Part shown: piece after piece, positions 33,081 through 42,817 of the stretch
How the letters are laid out: each line of letters starts with the position of its first letter
How positions within the stretch are numbered: the first letter of the stretch is position 1
Source of the DNA: Mesorhizobium sp.
GTDB lineage: Bacteria > Pseudomonadota > Alphaproteobacteria > Rhizobiales > Rhizobiaceae
Reading direction: 5' to 3'
DNA length: 64,000 bases
Assembly: GCF_004962245.1 (NCBI RefSeq)
Contig: NZ_SUHQ01000013.1
Location: 97,873-161,872, forward strand
The notes under the pieces: generated by a model
The model's input: the letters and a program-made list of their open reading frames with translations, nothing else
Told to the model about the DNA's origin: nothing
Databases searched by the model: none
Translations under genes and position numbers: made by a program

Positions 33081-33776
33081 CTAGACGGTCAGGAATTTGC
33101 GGACGTCCGCACGGTCAAGATCTTCCGCGGGACCAGTGTGGACGATCTGGCCGCGGTCCATGATGTTGACCTCGTCTGCCAGTTCACGGCAGAAATCGAG
33201 ATATTGCTCGACCAGGAGCACGGCAATACCTGCCTGGTCACGCAGATAACGGATGGCGCGGCCGATATCCTTGATGATCGACGGCTGGATGCCTTCGGTT
33301 GGCTCATCGAGCACAAGGAGTTTGGGCCGCATCACCAGCGCCCTGCCGATGGCAAGCTGCTGCTGCTGGCCCCCGGAAAGGTCGCCGCCGCGGCGCGCGA
33401 GCATCTGCTTCAGCACCGGGAACAGTTCGAAGACATGGCCGGGAATGTTGCGATCGGCGCGCTTCAATGGCGCAAAGCCCGATTCGAGGTTTTCCCGCAC
33501 GGTGAGCAGCGGAAAGATCTCCCTGCCCTGCGGCACGAATGCGATGCCCGACCGGGCGCGATCATACGCCGCGCTCCGGTCGAGCGCCTTCCCCTCGAAG
33601 GCAACGCTTCCGCTCGTCAGCCGGTGGTGGCCGACGATCGATCTCATCAAACTGGTTTTGCCGACGCCGTTGCGGCCGAGCACGCAGGTGATCTTGCCCG
33701 CTCCGGCCTTCAGCGAGACGCCGCGCAGCGCCTGGGCGGCGCCATAGTGGAGCGTGGCGTTGGAGACTTCGAGCAT
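33081..33776 (-). CDS. urtE: Urea ABC transporter ATP-binding protein UrtE
   Basis: A 231-residue ABC ATPase of the branched-chain-amino-acid-type transporters. Walker A is GRNGVGKTSLMRS (residues 34-46), the signature is LSGGQQQQLAIGRAL, and Walker B is LLVLDEPTEG; the LivF-like tail RGQIVHTGPAEDL is present. It is the last gene of the leftward urtABCDE operon, following urtD after 70 bp. GGAGAAGG precedes the ATG at 33776. A GGAGAA/TTCTCC stem lies just past its stop. Confidence 0.96.
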   Translation of the reverse strand: MLEVSNATLHYGAAQALRGVSLKAGAGKITCVLGRNGVGKTSLMRSIVGHHRLTSGSVAFEGKALDRSAAYDRARSGIAFVPQGREIFPLLTVRENLESGFAPLKRADRNIPGHVFELFPVLKQMLARRGGDLSGGQQQQLAIGRALVMRPKLLVLDEPTEGIQPSIIKDIGRAIRYLRDQAGIAVLLVEQYLDFCRELADEVNIMDRGQIVHTGPAEDLDRADVRKFLTV

Positions 33777-33846
33777 GGTCAGCGCCTTCTCCAACGCCTG
33801 AAGAACGAAAGGTCGAAACGATGGAACGGAACGCGCCAGACCATGG

Positions 33847-34593
<747 letters not shown>

Positions 34594-34596
34594 CGC

Positions 34597-35829
34597 TCAC
34601 TCCGCCGGCTGCGGTTCGGGGCCTGACGCGGACCGGTCGACGGGCGTTCTCGCCGCACTGCGAACGATCTTCGGTGGTGCCGGGACATCCGGATCGATGC
34701 CGGCTTCCTCGGCGATCGAGGCCGCCCGCAGCGCCTTGGCATTGCCACGCCATGAATCCCACATGCCGACAATGCCCTTGGGCAGGAAGAGCGTGACGGC
34801 GACAAACAGTCCGCCCAGCGCAAACAGCCAGAACGCCGGCAGCACGCCGGTGAACCAGGATTTGCCGGCATTGACCAGAAGCGCGCCGATGATCGGCCCG
34901 ACGATGGTGCCGCGCCCGCCGACGGCCGCCCACACCACGACTTCGATCGAATTGGACGGTTCGAACTCACCCGGATTGATGATGCCGACCTGCGGCACGT
35001 AGAGCGCGCCGGCGATGCCGGCCATGACCGCCGATACGGTGAAGGCGAACAGCTTGATGTTCTCCGCCCGCCAGCCGAGAAAGCGCGTGCGGCTCTCGGC
35101 GTCGCGTACCGCCATCAGCAGCTTGCCGTATTTGGAACCGACGATTGCCCAGGTGACGAAGACGGCGAGCGCCAGCATGACGGCGCTGGCCGCGAACAAC
35201 GCCGAGCGTGTCGCATCGGCCTGCACGTTAAAGCCCAGAATATCCTTGAAATCGGTCAGGCCGTTGTTGCCGCCGAAACCCATGTCGTTGCGGAAAAAGG
35301 CAAGCAGCAGCGCATAGGTCATCGCCTGGGTGATGATCGACAGATAGACGCCGGTGACGCGGCTGCGGAAGGCGAACCAGCCGAAGACGAAGGCGAGCAG
35401 GCCAGGCACCGCAAGCACCATGACCGCGGCAAACCAGAAATGGTCGAAACCGTACCAGAACCACGGCAATTCCCCATAGTTCAGGAACACCATGAAGTCG
35501 GGCAGCAGCGGATTGCCGTAGACGCCGCGCGAACCGATCTGGCGCATCAGATACATGCCCATCGCATAGCCGCCGAGCGCGAAGAAGGCGCCGTGGCCGA
35601 GCGAAAGGATGCCGCAATAGCCCCAGACGAGATCGAGCGCCAAGGCGAGCAACGCGTAGCAGAGATACTTGCCGGTGAGAGCGACGACATAGGACGGCAC
35701 GTAGAACGCGCTTGTCGGCGAGACCGCAAGATTGAGCAGCGGCATGATGATGGCGACCGCCAGAAGGATGAAGATCGTGATGGCGATGCGGCGGTCAGCG
35801 CCGGCGGCGAAGAAGCGTCCCGTGATCAT
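34597..35829 (-). CDS. urtC: Urea ABC transporter permease UrtC
   Basis: A 410-residue LivM-like permease with about ten membrane helices. It contains LALDLVWGYCGILSLGHGAF, FRSRVTGVYLSIITQAMTYA and the EAA-like loop AVRDAESRTRFLGWRAENIK. The C-terminal 45 residues are hydrophilic and proline-rich (PAPPKIVRSAARTPVDRSAS), which is longer than in LivM. ATG 35829 overlaps the urtB stop (ATGA), indicating translational coupling. Confidence 0.95.
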   Translation of the reverse strand: MITGRFFAAGADRRIAITIFILLAVAIIMPLLNLAVSPTSAFYVPSYVVALTGKYLCYALLALALDLVWGYCGILSLGHGAFFALGGYAMGMYLMRQIGSRGVYGNPLLPDFMVFLNYGELPWFWYGFDHFWFAAVMVLAVPGLLAFVFGWFAFRSRVTGVYLSIITQAMTYALLLAFFRNDMGFGGNNGLTDFKDILGFNVQADATRSALFAASAVMLALAVFVTWAIVGSKYGKLLMAVRDAESRTRFLGWRAENIKLFAFTVSAVMAGIAGALYVPQVGIINPGEFEPSNSIEVVVWAAVGGRGTIVGPIIGALLVNAGKSWFTGVLPAFWLFALGGLFVAVTLFLPKGIVGMWDSWRGNAKALRAASIAEEAGIDPDVPAPPKIVRSAARTPVDRSASGPEPQPAE

Positions 35830-37442
35830 GCTTCCACCGCCCTGCCCTTCAGCGCGAACAGGCCGCGCGGACGTTTCTGGATGAACAGGATGATAAGGAC
35901 CAGCACGACGATCTTGCCGAGGACCGCCCCGGCATAGGGTTCGAGGAATTTGTTGACGATGCCGAGCGAGAAGGCGCCGACAAGCGTCCCCCAGAGATTG
36001 CCGACGCCGCCGAAGACGACGACCATGAAGCTGTCGATGATGTAGCCGCGGCCGAGATTGGGCGAGACGTTGTCGATCTGGCTGAGCGCGACACCGGCAA
36101 TGCCGGCAATGCCGGACCCCAATGCGAAGGTCAGCGCGTCGACCCACGGCGTCCTGATGCCCATCGAGGCGGCCATGCGGCGGTTGGCGGTGACGGCGCG
36201 CATCTGCAGGCCCCAGGGCGTGCGCTTCATCACATAGAGCAGCACCGCGAACACGCAGAGCGAGAAAACCAGGATCCAGAGGCGGTTCCAGGTCACGGCA
36301 AGCTGGCCGATATCAAACGAACCGGACATCCACGACGGATTGCCGACCTCCTGGTTTGTCGGCCCGAAGATGGTGCGCACGGCCTGCTGCAGGATCAGCG
36401 AGACGCCCCATGTCGCCAGCAGCGTCTCCAGCGGCCGGCCGTAAAGGAAACGGATGACACCGCGCTCGATGACAAGGCCGACGAGCGCCGCAACGAGAAA
36501 GGCGAGCGGCAGCGCGATGACCAGCGACCAGTCGAACAGGCCGGGAAAGGAATTGCGGATCACTTCCTGCACGACAAAGGTGGTGTAGGCGCCGAGCATG
36601 ACCATCTCGCCATGCGCCATGTTGATGACGCCCATGACACCGAATGTGATGGCGAGGCCGATCGCCGCGAGCAGCAGCACCGACCCGAGCGAGATGCCGT
36701 ACCAGATGTTCTGACCCGCATCCCACAGCGCCAGCGTCGAATTGATCCTGGCCATCGCCGCCGTCGCCGCGTCCTTGACCGTGCCTTCGGAATTGGCCTC
36801 GACGGAGGTGAGCAGGGACAGCGCGTCGCGGTCGCCGCGCGCGCCGATCAGGGCGATCGCCGCAAGCCTGTCGGCCTCCGGCCTGTCCGACACCAGAACG
36901 GACGCGGCGCGGGCCTGTTCGAGCAGCGCCTTGACGCTCGCGACGGTCTCGTTGGCGATTGCGGCGTCGAGCGGCTCGATGTTTGTGGCGTCGGGCGTCT
37001 TGAACATGGTGGCGGCGGCAGCAATGCGCGCCGCCGGGTCTTTCGCGCCGAGCGTCAGCGTGCCCAGCGCATCACGGATGGCGCGGCGCAGCGTATTGTT
37101 GACCTTGACCTTGGTGATGTCGCCTTTGGCCGCGTCGCCGGACTTTTCACCGCTCAGCGGGTCGAGCAGCTCAATGCCGCCGGCGCCGTCCTTGCCGACG
37201 AAAACCAGGGAATCGTTCTTGCGGACATAAAGATGACCTTCCGCAAGCGCGGCAAGCGGGCGTTCGACGGCACGGTCGCCGGTGGCCGCGAGCTCATGCA
37301 CGACGGCTTCGATCGCAGAAAAATTCGAGGCAGTGGCAAATTTGGCGATGATGGCGCGCAGATCGGCTTCGGCAGCGTTCGACGGCAGCAGCGTCCCCAG
37401 AAGGAGCAGCAGCGTCAAGCCAATCGCGCGGATGAAGATCAT
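35826..37442 (-). CDS. urtB: Urea ABC transporter permease UrtB with periplasmic N-terminal extension
   Basis: A 538-residue protein. Residues 1-24 are a signal peptide (MIFIRAIGLTLLLLLGTLLP), then about 220 residues of a helical, repeat-rich soluble domain (residues 25-245), then the LivH-like permease from about residue 247 with ITFGVMGVINMAHGEMVMLG and the GLQMRAVTANRRMAASMGIR loop. The extension is typical of UrtB and absent from ordinary LivH. It may meet the binding protein UrtA. A 126-bp gap with a long stem-loop separates it from urtA. Confidence 0.94.
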   Translation of the reverse strand: MIFIRAIGLTLLLLLGTLLPSNAAEADLRAIIAKFATASNFSAIEAVVHELAATGDRAVERPLAALAEGHLYVRKNDSLVFVGKDGAGGIELLDPLSGEKSGDAAKGDITKVKVNNTLRRAIRDALGTLTLGAKDPAARIAAAATMFKTPDATNIEPLDAAIANETVASVKALLEQARAASVLVSDRPEADRLAAIALIGARGDRDALSLLTSVEANSEGTVKDAATAAMARINSTLALWDAGQNIWYGISLGSVLLLAAIGLAITFGVMGVINMAHGEMVMLGAYTTFVVQEVIRNSFPGLFDWSLVIALPLAFLVAALVGLVIERGVIRFLYGRPLETLLATWGVSLILQQAVRTIFGPTNQEVGNPSWMSGSFDIGQLAVTWNRLWILVFSLCVFAVLLYVMKRTPWGLQMRAVTANRRMAASMGIRTPWVDALTFALGSGIAGIAGVALSQIDNVSPNLGRGYIIDSFMVVVFGGVGNLWGTLVGAFSLGIVNKFLEPYAGAVLGKIVVLVLIILFIQKRPRGLFALKGRAVEA

Positions 37443-37475
37443 CGGTTTCTGGCGGCTCTTGAAGGGTTGAAATTC

Positions 37476-37518
37476 GCGTCCGGGCGGACTGGAGGAGAGG
37501 AGGCGTTCGCCCGGACGC
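37476..37518 (-). other. Intercistronic stem-loop between urtA and urtB
   Basis: On the minus strand GCGTCCGGGCG (37518-37508) and CGCCCGGACGC (37486-37476) form a perfect 11-pair stem with a 21-base loop. It follows urtA and precedes urtB, with only a weak U-rich tail. Such hairpins after binding-protein genes often protect the upstream message and set the excess of binding protein over permease. Confidence 0.65.
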
Positions 37519-37568
37519 TTCGCGGTCTTAGGTCGTGAAGAATCCACGACCGGTCAGACCCGGGAGGA

Positions 37569-38879
37569 TCAGTTGGTTCCCTTGCCGCCGCATTTGCCGG
37601 TGGCGACATTGAAGTTGCCGCAGGACAGGGGCGCACGCCAATCGGAGATCAGGTCCTTCGAATCAGCCAGATAGTCGGACCACTCGTCGCCCATCACCAG
37701 GCCCGGCGTCTGCGAGACGGTCTCGAACTGGCCGTCGGCCTGGATCTCGCCGATCAGCACCGGCTTGGTGATGTGGTGGTTCGGCATCATGGTCGAATAA
37801 CCGCCGGTCAGGTTCGGCACCGAGACGCCGATCACGGCGTCGATGACCTTGTCAGGATCGGTGGTGCCGGCCTTCTCGACTGCCTTCACCCACATATTGA
37901 AGCCGACATAGTGGGCTTCCATCGGGTCGTTGGTGGTGCGCTTGTCGTTCTTGATGAACTTGTGCCAGTCGGCGATGAACTTCTCATTCTCGGGCGTATC
38001 GACGCTCTGGAAATAGTTCCAGGCGGCAAGGTGGCCGACAAGCGGACCGGTGTCGAGGCCGGCAAGCTCTTCCTCGCCGACCGAGAAGGCCATGACCGGA
38101 ATGTCCTCGGCCTTGATGCCCTGGTTGCCGAGCTCCTTGTAGAACGGGACGTTGGCGTCGCCATTGACCGTCGAGACGACCGCGGTCTTCTTGCCGGCCG
38201 AGCCGAATTTCTTGATCGCCGAGACTTCGGTCTGCCAGTCGGAGAAGCCGAACGGCGTGTAGTTGACCATGATGTCCTCGGCGGCGACGCCCTTGGCCTT
38301 AAGATAGGCTTCGAGGATCTTGTTGGTCGTGCGCGGGTAGACGTAGTCGGTGCCTTCAAGCACCCAGCGCTTCACCGAACCGCCGTCCTCGCTCATCAGA
38401 TAGTCGACGGCTGGAATAGCCTGCTGGTTCGGCGCCGCACCGGTGTAGAACACGTTGCGCTCGCTCTCTTCGCCCTCATACTGGACTGGGTAGAACAGGA
38501 TGTTGTCGAGCTCGCTGAACACCGGCAGCACCGACTTGCGCGACACGGAGGTCCAGCAACCGAACACCGCCGCGACCTTGTCCTTGGAGATCAGCTCGCG
38601 CGCCTTTTCGGCGAACAGCGGCCAGTTGGACGCCGGGTCGACGACGACAGCTTCGAGTTTCTTGCCGAGCAGGCCGCCCTTTGCATTCTGCTCTTCGATG
38701 AGCATCAGCATAGCGTCCTTCAGCGTCGTCTCCGAAATCGCCATGGTCCCCGACAGCGAGTGGAGAATACCCACCTTGATCGTGTCGTCGGCCGCCCTGG
38801 CGGGGACGCTCATCAGCAGGCCGGCCACGACCACGCTTGTCGAAAACATTTTTGTTATTGTCGAGAAACTGCCCCTCAT
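37569..38879 (-). CDS. urtA: Urea ABC transporter substrate-binding protein UrtA
   Basis: A 436-residue periplasmic binding protein of the Leu/Ile/Val type. The signal peptide ends at PARA, near residue 30, and the mature protein starts ADDTIKVGILHSLSGTMAIS. LFYPVQYEGEESERNVFYTG and DWRAPLSCGNFNVATGKCGG are UrtA-specific. ATG 38879 has GGGAG seven bases upstream. A sigma-54 promoter lies about 50 bp upstream, in line with nitrogen-limitation control of urea uptake. Confidence 0.96.
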   Translation of the reverse strand: MRGSFSTITKMFSTSVVVAGLLMSVPARAADDTIKVGILHSLSGTMAISETTLKDAMLMLIEEQNAKGGLLGKKLEAVVVDPASNWPLFAEKARELISKDKVAAVFGCWTSVSRKSVLPVFSELDNILFYPVQYEGEESERNVFYTGAAPNQQAIPAVDYLMSEDGGSVKRWVLEGTDYVYPRTTNKILEAYLKAKGVAAEDIMVNYTPFGFSDWQTEVSAIKKFGSAGKKTAVVSTVNGDANVPFYKELGNQGIKAEDIPVMAFSVGEEELAGLDTGPLVGHLAAWNYFQSVDTPENEKFIADWHKFIKNDKRTTNDPMEAHYVGFNMWVKAVEKAGTTDPDKVIDAVIGVSVPNLTGGYSTMMPNHHITKPVLIGEIQADGQFETVSQTPGLVMGDEWSDYLADSKDLISDWRAPLSCGNFNVATGKCGGKGTN

Positions 38880-38920
38880 ATTCAAACTCCCAAGCTGGTT
38901 GATCGCATCGCAAACAGACC

Positions 38921-38937
38921 ATGCAACGGCTGTGCCA
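38921..38937 (-). promoter_or_regulatory. Sigma-54 (RpoN) promoter of the urt operon
   Basis: On the minus strand TGGCACAGCCGTTGCAT runs from 38937 to 38921. It has GG (-24) and GC (-12) exactly ten bases apart, matching TGGCAC-N5-TTGCA. It lies 42 bp before the urtA ATG. NtrC-type activation is expected for this transporter; I did not identify a convincing NtrC site upstream. Confidence 0.85.
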
Positions 38938-39185
38938 ACCGTGGGAGCAAAGCTAAGTGTACTGAGATTTCCTAGCCCTATCAGCCGGTTAATATATTAG
39001 CCGCCGAGTATGGACGGCGCCCCTCAAGGTCGGATTGAGAAAAGATTGCGCAACTCTGCTTAGATTTTGCACAGATATCGATCATTGCCTAAATTTTAGT
39101 CCTCTGCCCCTGGAAAATGGCAAACCACAAATGTTGCAGTGCCGCAGGAAAATGGGGCAAGGTCGGCTCTCAAGCGAGCGACGCC

Positions 39186-39581
39186 ATGGCTTTCAGGATT
39201 CCCTGTATTTTCAGCATTTTGCTTTCGGTTGCAGCCACCGGCGGCGCACGCGCCGACTTCGCCGACGGCAAATTGCCGGACGGGACCTATCACTGCGAGG
39301 TCTATCTGCTTGGCATGTTCCTCAGCCTTGGCGACATCACCATCAAGGGAGATGTCTATAGCGGCCCGGTGACCTTCGGAACCGCCCAGCAGGGCTACAA
39401 CTATCAGATGGATGCAAATGGCGAGATCACCTGGTTGGGCCCGTTGGGCGGCTACACGGCCGGCGGCAACTCAATCTCGCTCACGCAAGCCACCCTGGAC
39501 GGTCAAACCAGCCCCTCCTTCGACATCATCATGAAGCAGCCTGACGGCGCCTTCACCGCCTCGACCTGCACAAAGCGTTGA
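39186..39581 (+). CDS. Hypothetical secreted protein, 131 residues
   Basis: A signal peptide at residues 1-23 (MAFRIPCIFSILLSVAATGG then ARA) is followed by FADGKLPDGTYHCEVYLLGM and a beta-strand-rich body YSGPVTFGTAQQGYNYQMDA. Two cysteines of the mature part (near residues 36 and 128) could form a disulfide. No Shine-Dalgarno stands out; a longer in-frame start at 39117 lacks a signal. It diverges from urtA by about 300 bp of spacer that holds the urt promoter. Family unknown. Confidence 0.65.
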   Translation: MAFRIPCIFSILLSVAATGGARADFADGKLPDGTYHCEVYLLGMFLSLGDITIKGDVYSGPVTFGTAQQGYNYQMDANGEITWLGPLGGYTAGGNSISLTQATLDGQTSPSFDIIMKQPDGAFTASTCTKR

Positions 39582-39587
39582 GATGCC

Positions 39588-39627
39588 AAAAAAGCCGGCG
39601 CGGAACCTTGTGGGGTTCCGCGGCGGC
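39588..39627 (-). terminator. Intrinsic terminator of the GMC oxidoreductase transcript
   Basis: CGCGGAACC and GGTTCCGCG form a perfect 9-pair stem, extended by GCCG/CGGC across one mismatch, followed on the minus strand by TTTTTT (39593-39588). It lies 21 bp past the stop of the oxidoreductase gene. Confidence 0.88.
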
Positions 39628-39647
39628 AGGCAGTCGGGAGGTTATGG

Positions 39648-41219
39648 CTAAAGGCTCTTCGCCGACATCTGTTCGGCGATATAATCCGCCTGACGGATCG
39701 CCAGCGACACGATCGTCAATGTCGGATTTTCGGCGCCCCCAGTGGTGAACTGGCTGCCGTCCGACACGAACAGGTTCTTGATGTCGTGCGTCTGGCCATG
39801 CTTGTTGACGACGCCGTCGGCCGCCTTTTCGCTCATCCGGTTGGTGCCGAGATTGTGGGTCGATGGATAGGGCGGCGTCGGGAAGGTCCGTGTCGCGCCC
39901 ACCGCCGCGTAAAGCGCCGAACCCTGCTTGTAGGCGTGGTCGCGCATCGCCGTGTCGTTGGGATGGTCGTCGAAATGCACGTCCGCCACCGGCATGCCGT
40001 GCTCGTCCTTCATATCGGCATGCAGCGTGATGCGGTTTTCCTCGCGCGGCATGTCTTCGCCGACGATCCACATGCCGGCCATATGGTCGTAGTGATCGAG
40101 CGCCGTGGTGAAGGAACGTCCCCAACCGCCGGGATTGAGGAAGGCGGCCATGAACGGCAGGCCGAGCGAGAGTGTCTCGAGTTCGTAGCCGCCGACGAAG
40201 CCGCGCGAAGGATCGTTGCGTGCTTCGTCGCGGATGATCCCAGCCATGGTGGTGCCGCGATACATATGCACCGGCTTGTCGAAGACCCCGTAGACCGAGC
40301 CCGTGGTGTGGCGCATATAGTTCTTGCCTACCTGCCCGGACGAATTGGCGAGACCGTCGGGGAATTGGCTTGATGCCGAGTTGAGCAGCAGCCGCGGACT
40401 CTCGATCGAGTTTCCGGCGACGGCGACGATGCGGGCCTTCTGTTCCTGAAGCTTGCCGTCCTTGTCGGCATAGACGACGCCGGTCACCTTGCCTGACGCA
40501 TCATGGTTGATCTTGATCGCCATGGCGTTTGGCCTGACCTCGAGATGGCCGGTCGCCTCGCCCTTGGGGATTTCGGTATACAGCGTCGACCATTTGGCGC
40601 CCCATTTGCAGCCCTGGAAACAGAAGCCGGTCTGCTGGCAGGCATTGCGGTCGTCACGCGGCTCGGAATTGATCGCCATCCGGCCGGTGTGGCACTCCTT
40701 GTAACCGAGCTTGTCGGCGCCGGCCTTCATCACCTTGAAGTTGTTGTTGCCGGGGAGGCCTGGGATGTTGTTGGTGAGCGTCACGCCCAGCTTGTCTTCG
40801 GCCTTTGCGTAGTAGGGCTCCAGATCGGCAAGCGTGATCGGCCAGTCGAGCAGGTTTGCGCCTTCCAGTTTTCCGTAGGTCGAAAGCGTTTTGAATTCGT
40901 GCTCCTGGAACCGCAGCGAAGCGCCCGCCCAGTGCGTGGTCGAGCCGCCGACAGCCTTGACGATCCACGCCGGCAGGTTGGGGAAATCCTTCGCCACCCG
41001 CCAGTCGCCCGAGGTTGTGCGCTTGTCCGTCCAGGCGAGCTGGGCGAATGAATCCCACTCGTCGTTGATGAAATCCTCGTATTCGTGACGGGCGCCCGCC
41101 TCCAGGATGACGACATCGATGCCCTTCTGGGCAAGTTCGTTGCCGAGCGTGCCGCCGCCGGCGCCCGAGCCGATGATGACGACCACGCCATCGTTCTTGA
41201 GATCAAATGGTGCTGCCAT
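39648..41219 (-). CDS. GMC-family FAD oxidoreductase (gluconate-2-dehydrogenase-like large subunit)
   Basis: A 523-residue flavoprotein. VVIIGSGAGGGTLGNELAQKG (residues 12-32) is the FAD-binding motif, followed by GGSTTHWAGASLRFQEHEF and the C-terminal GTNRMSEKAADGVVNKHGQT with the HN-type catalytic region. CQQTGFCFQGCKWGAKW holds a cysteine-rich stretch, typical of the gluconate and related sugar dehydrogenases with membrane electron transfer. It has no signal peptide of its own and may hitchhike with the Tat-signal subunit. GGGAGGAAACC is the ribosome-binding site. Cytochrome subunit not seen nearby. Confidence 0.88.
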   Translation of the reverse strand: MAAPFDLKNDGVVVIIGSGAGGGTLGNELAQKGIDVVILEAGARHEYEDFINDEWDSFAQLAWTDKRTTSGDWRVAKDFPNLPAWIVKAVGGSTTHWAGASLRFQEHEFKTLSTYGKLEGANLLDWPITLADLEPYYAKAEDKLGVTLTNNIPGLPGNNNFKVMKAGADKLGYKECHTGRMAINSEPRDDRNACQQTGFCFQGCKWGAKWSTLYTEIPKGEATGHLEVRPNAMAIKINHDASGKVTGVVYADKDGKLQEQKARIVAVAGNSIESPRLLLNSASSQFPDGLANSSGQVGKNYMRHTTGSVYGVFDKPVHMYRGTTMAGIIRDEARNDPSRGFVGGYELETLSLGLPFMAAFLNPGGWGRSFTTALDHYDHMAGMWIVGEDMPREENRITLHADMKDEHGMPVADVHFDDHPNDTAMRDHAYKQGSALYAAVGATRTFPTPPYPSTHNLGTNRMSEKAADGVVNKHGQTHDIKNLFVSDGSQFTTGGAENPTLTIVSLAIRQADYIAEQMSAKSL

Positions 41220-41265
41220 GGTTTCCTCCCATGATGTCTGTTGTATGCGGTTGGTATGACGGGGC

Positions 41266-41796
41266 TCAGAGCCACTCGATGTCGTCGAACCCGCGCGCCA
41301 TGTAGCCGCCTTTGGAGTAGGACTCGCCCTCGTAGCCGAAGATCGGCCAGACCTCTTTCTGGTTGTAGAGGCCAACGACAAGCCCGCCGCGGACTGCCTG
41401 GAAAAACGGCGTGTCCTCGATCTGTCTCAGCACGGCAACGCGTTGCTCCTCCCAGCCGAGACCGGTGTAGCCGTCCTTGCCCGACTTCAAGTCGAGATCG
41501 GCGATGCCCTTTTCGATGAGGTCCTTATGGGCAGGATCCTTGCCGGCCTGCTCGTCATGCGCCTTGACGGCGATTGCGTAATATTTGTCAGGCACTTGGT
41601 CGTGCGGGTAGATGTCGCGCGCCATCTGGATCAAAGTCGCCATGGTCTCGGGCTTGAGCGCGGATGTTTCGAGACCCCATGCATGTTCCGGGCTGATGAC
41701 GGCACGGCCCGAAATGACCAGCAACGCGCCGACACCGCCGCGCTTCAGAAGCTCGCGCCGCGACAGCCCGGGCTTTCTCTCGTAGATGGTGACCAT
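41266..41796 (-). CDS. Gluconate 2-dehydrogenase subunit 3-like protein, Tat substrate
   Basis: A 176-residue gamma subunit. The N-terminal Tat signal contains SRRELLKRGGVGALLVISG (residues 12-30), and the mature part has the helix MATLIQMARDIYPHDQVPD. It forms a complex with the GMC flavoprotein encoded 46 bp downstream and carries it to the periplasm. The sugar or polyol substrate is not determinable. Confidence 0.88.
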   Translation of the reverse strand: MVTIYERKPGLSRRELLKRGGVGALLVISGRAVISPEHAWGLETSALKPETMATLIQMARDIYPHDQVPDKYYAIAVKAHDEQAGKDPAHKDLIEKGIADLDLKSGKDGYTGLGWEEQRVAVLRQIEDTPFFQAVRGGLVVGLYNQKEVWPIFGYEGESYSKGGYMARGFDDIEWL

Positions 41797-41873
41797 TTGT
41801 TCCTCCCTTGCTTGCTATGCACCCGAAGGTGCCGTGGCTGGCGCCGCGCTGGCCGGCGCGGCCGTAATGTCCC

Positions 41874-42269
41874 CTATTTGAACCGGCCCTGACGCTGAAG
41901 AACTTCGATTTTGTAGCCGTCGGGATCCTCGATGAAGAAGAAGCGCGCGAGCAGTGTTCCGTCGCGGTTGAACTCGACGATCTTCTTCGGGTTCAGGCCA
42001 AGCGCGCCGAGCCGGTCATGTTCGCTGTCCAGATCGGCGACCGAAACCGCGAGGTGGCCGTAGCCATCGCCGAGCGCATAAGGCTCCTGCCGGCCCTTGT
42101 TGACGGTGAGCTCGACTTCGAACTCCGCGTCGGCATTGCTCAAATAGACGAGTGTAAAGGTTTCGAAATCGAGCCGTTCGGCGACGTCCAGTCCAAAGGC
42201 TCTTCGGTAGAAGTCGACGGACCGGACCTCGTCCAGAACCCGGATCATGGTGTGGATCGCCTTTGCCAA
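41874..42269 (-). CDS. VOC-family protein, lactoylglutathione lyase-like
   Basis: A 131-residue glyoxalase-fold protein: IHTMIRVLDEVRSVDFYRRAFG at the N-terminus and YGHLAVSVADLDSEHDRLGA then FFIEDPDGYKIEVLQR near the end. Metal-ligand histidine and glutamate occur in each module. The TTG at 42269 is chosen for CGGAG six bases upstream and because the family sequence begins AKAIHTMIRVLD. Glyoxalase I activity is possible, but close homologues differ in substrate. Confidence 0.85.
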   Translation of the reverse strand: MAKAIHTMIRVLDEVRSVDFYRRAFGLDVAERLDFETFTLVYLSNADAEFEVELTVNKGRQEPYALGDGYGHLAVSVADLDSEHDRLGALGLNPKKIVEFNRDGTLLARFFFIEDPDGYKIEVLQRQGRFK

Positions 42270-42511
42270 ATGACACTCCGTTGCAGCAACGCTTATGCGC
42301 GTCAGCGTGATTATGCGCGGGTTGCGGCAAAGATGGTGGCAGCCGATTACCACGCGCAAATCTGACAATGGGATAGGAGACCACCTAAGGACGAAAGTCC
42401 GATTGCTGTTTTCCGCTTTCCAGCCGAAGATAATTGGACACGATAGGCATTGCTCAAAGGCGCGAATCGCTGCTGTTTTGCGCCCAAAATCAACAAGAAC
42501 GGGAGGTAACG

Positions 42512-42817
42512 ATGTGCAGGGTTTTTGCCGGGCAGGATCCGGAGGGCTATCGACAGATCAACCGATCGATCCGCATCGACGGGCACTCGACCAGCATCCA
42601 GCTCGAGGCGACGTTCTGGGCCTTGCTCGACGAGATCGCCGACAGCCAGGGTTTGACGACGCCGAAATTCATCTCGAAGCTCTATGACGAGGCTATCGAG
42701 ATCAATGGCCAGATTCCGAACTTCGCGTCGATGTTGCGCACGACCTGTGCCCTCTATCTGCGCGGCCATCGGCCGGGCATCGAAGAACACGCGACCCAGA
42801 AGCGGCAAGCAGCTTAA
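42512..42817 (+). CDS. Ribbon-helix-helix domain protein
   Basis: A 101-residue protein. The central part RSIRIDGHSTSIQLEATFWA followed by LLDEIADSQGLTTPKFISKL matches the RHH_4 class, with a strand binding DNA and two helices for dimerisation. GGGAGG precedes the ATG. It probably acts as a small DNA-binding regulator. It converges with the phosphorylase gene: the stop codons share TTAA with a 4-bp overlap. Confidence 0.75.
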   Translation: MCRVFAGQDPEGYRQINRSIRIDGHSTSIQLEATFWALLDEIADSQGLTTPKFISKLYDEAIEINGQIPNFASMLRTTCALYLRGHRPGIEEHATQKRQAA

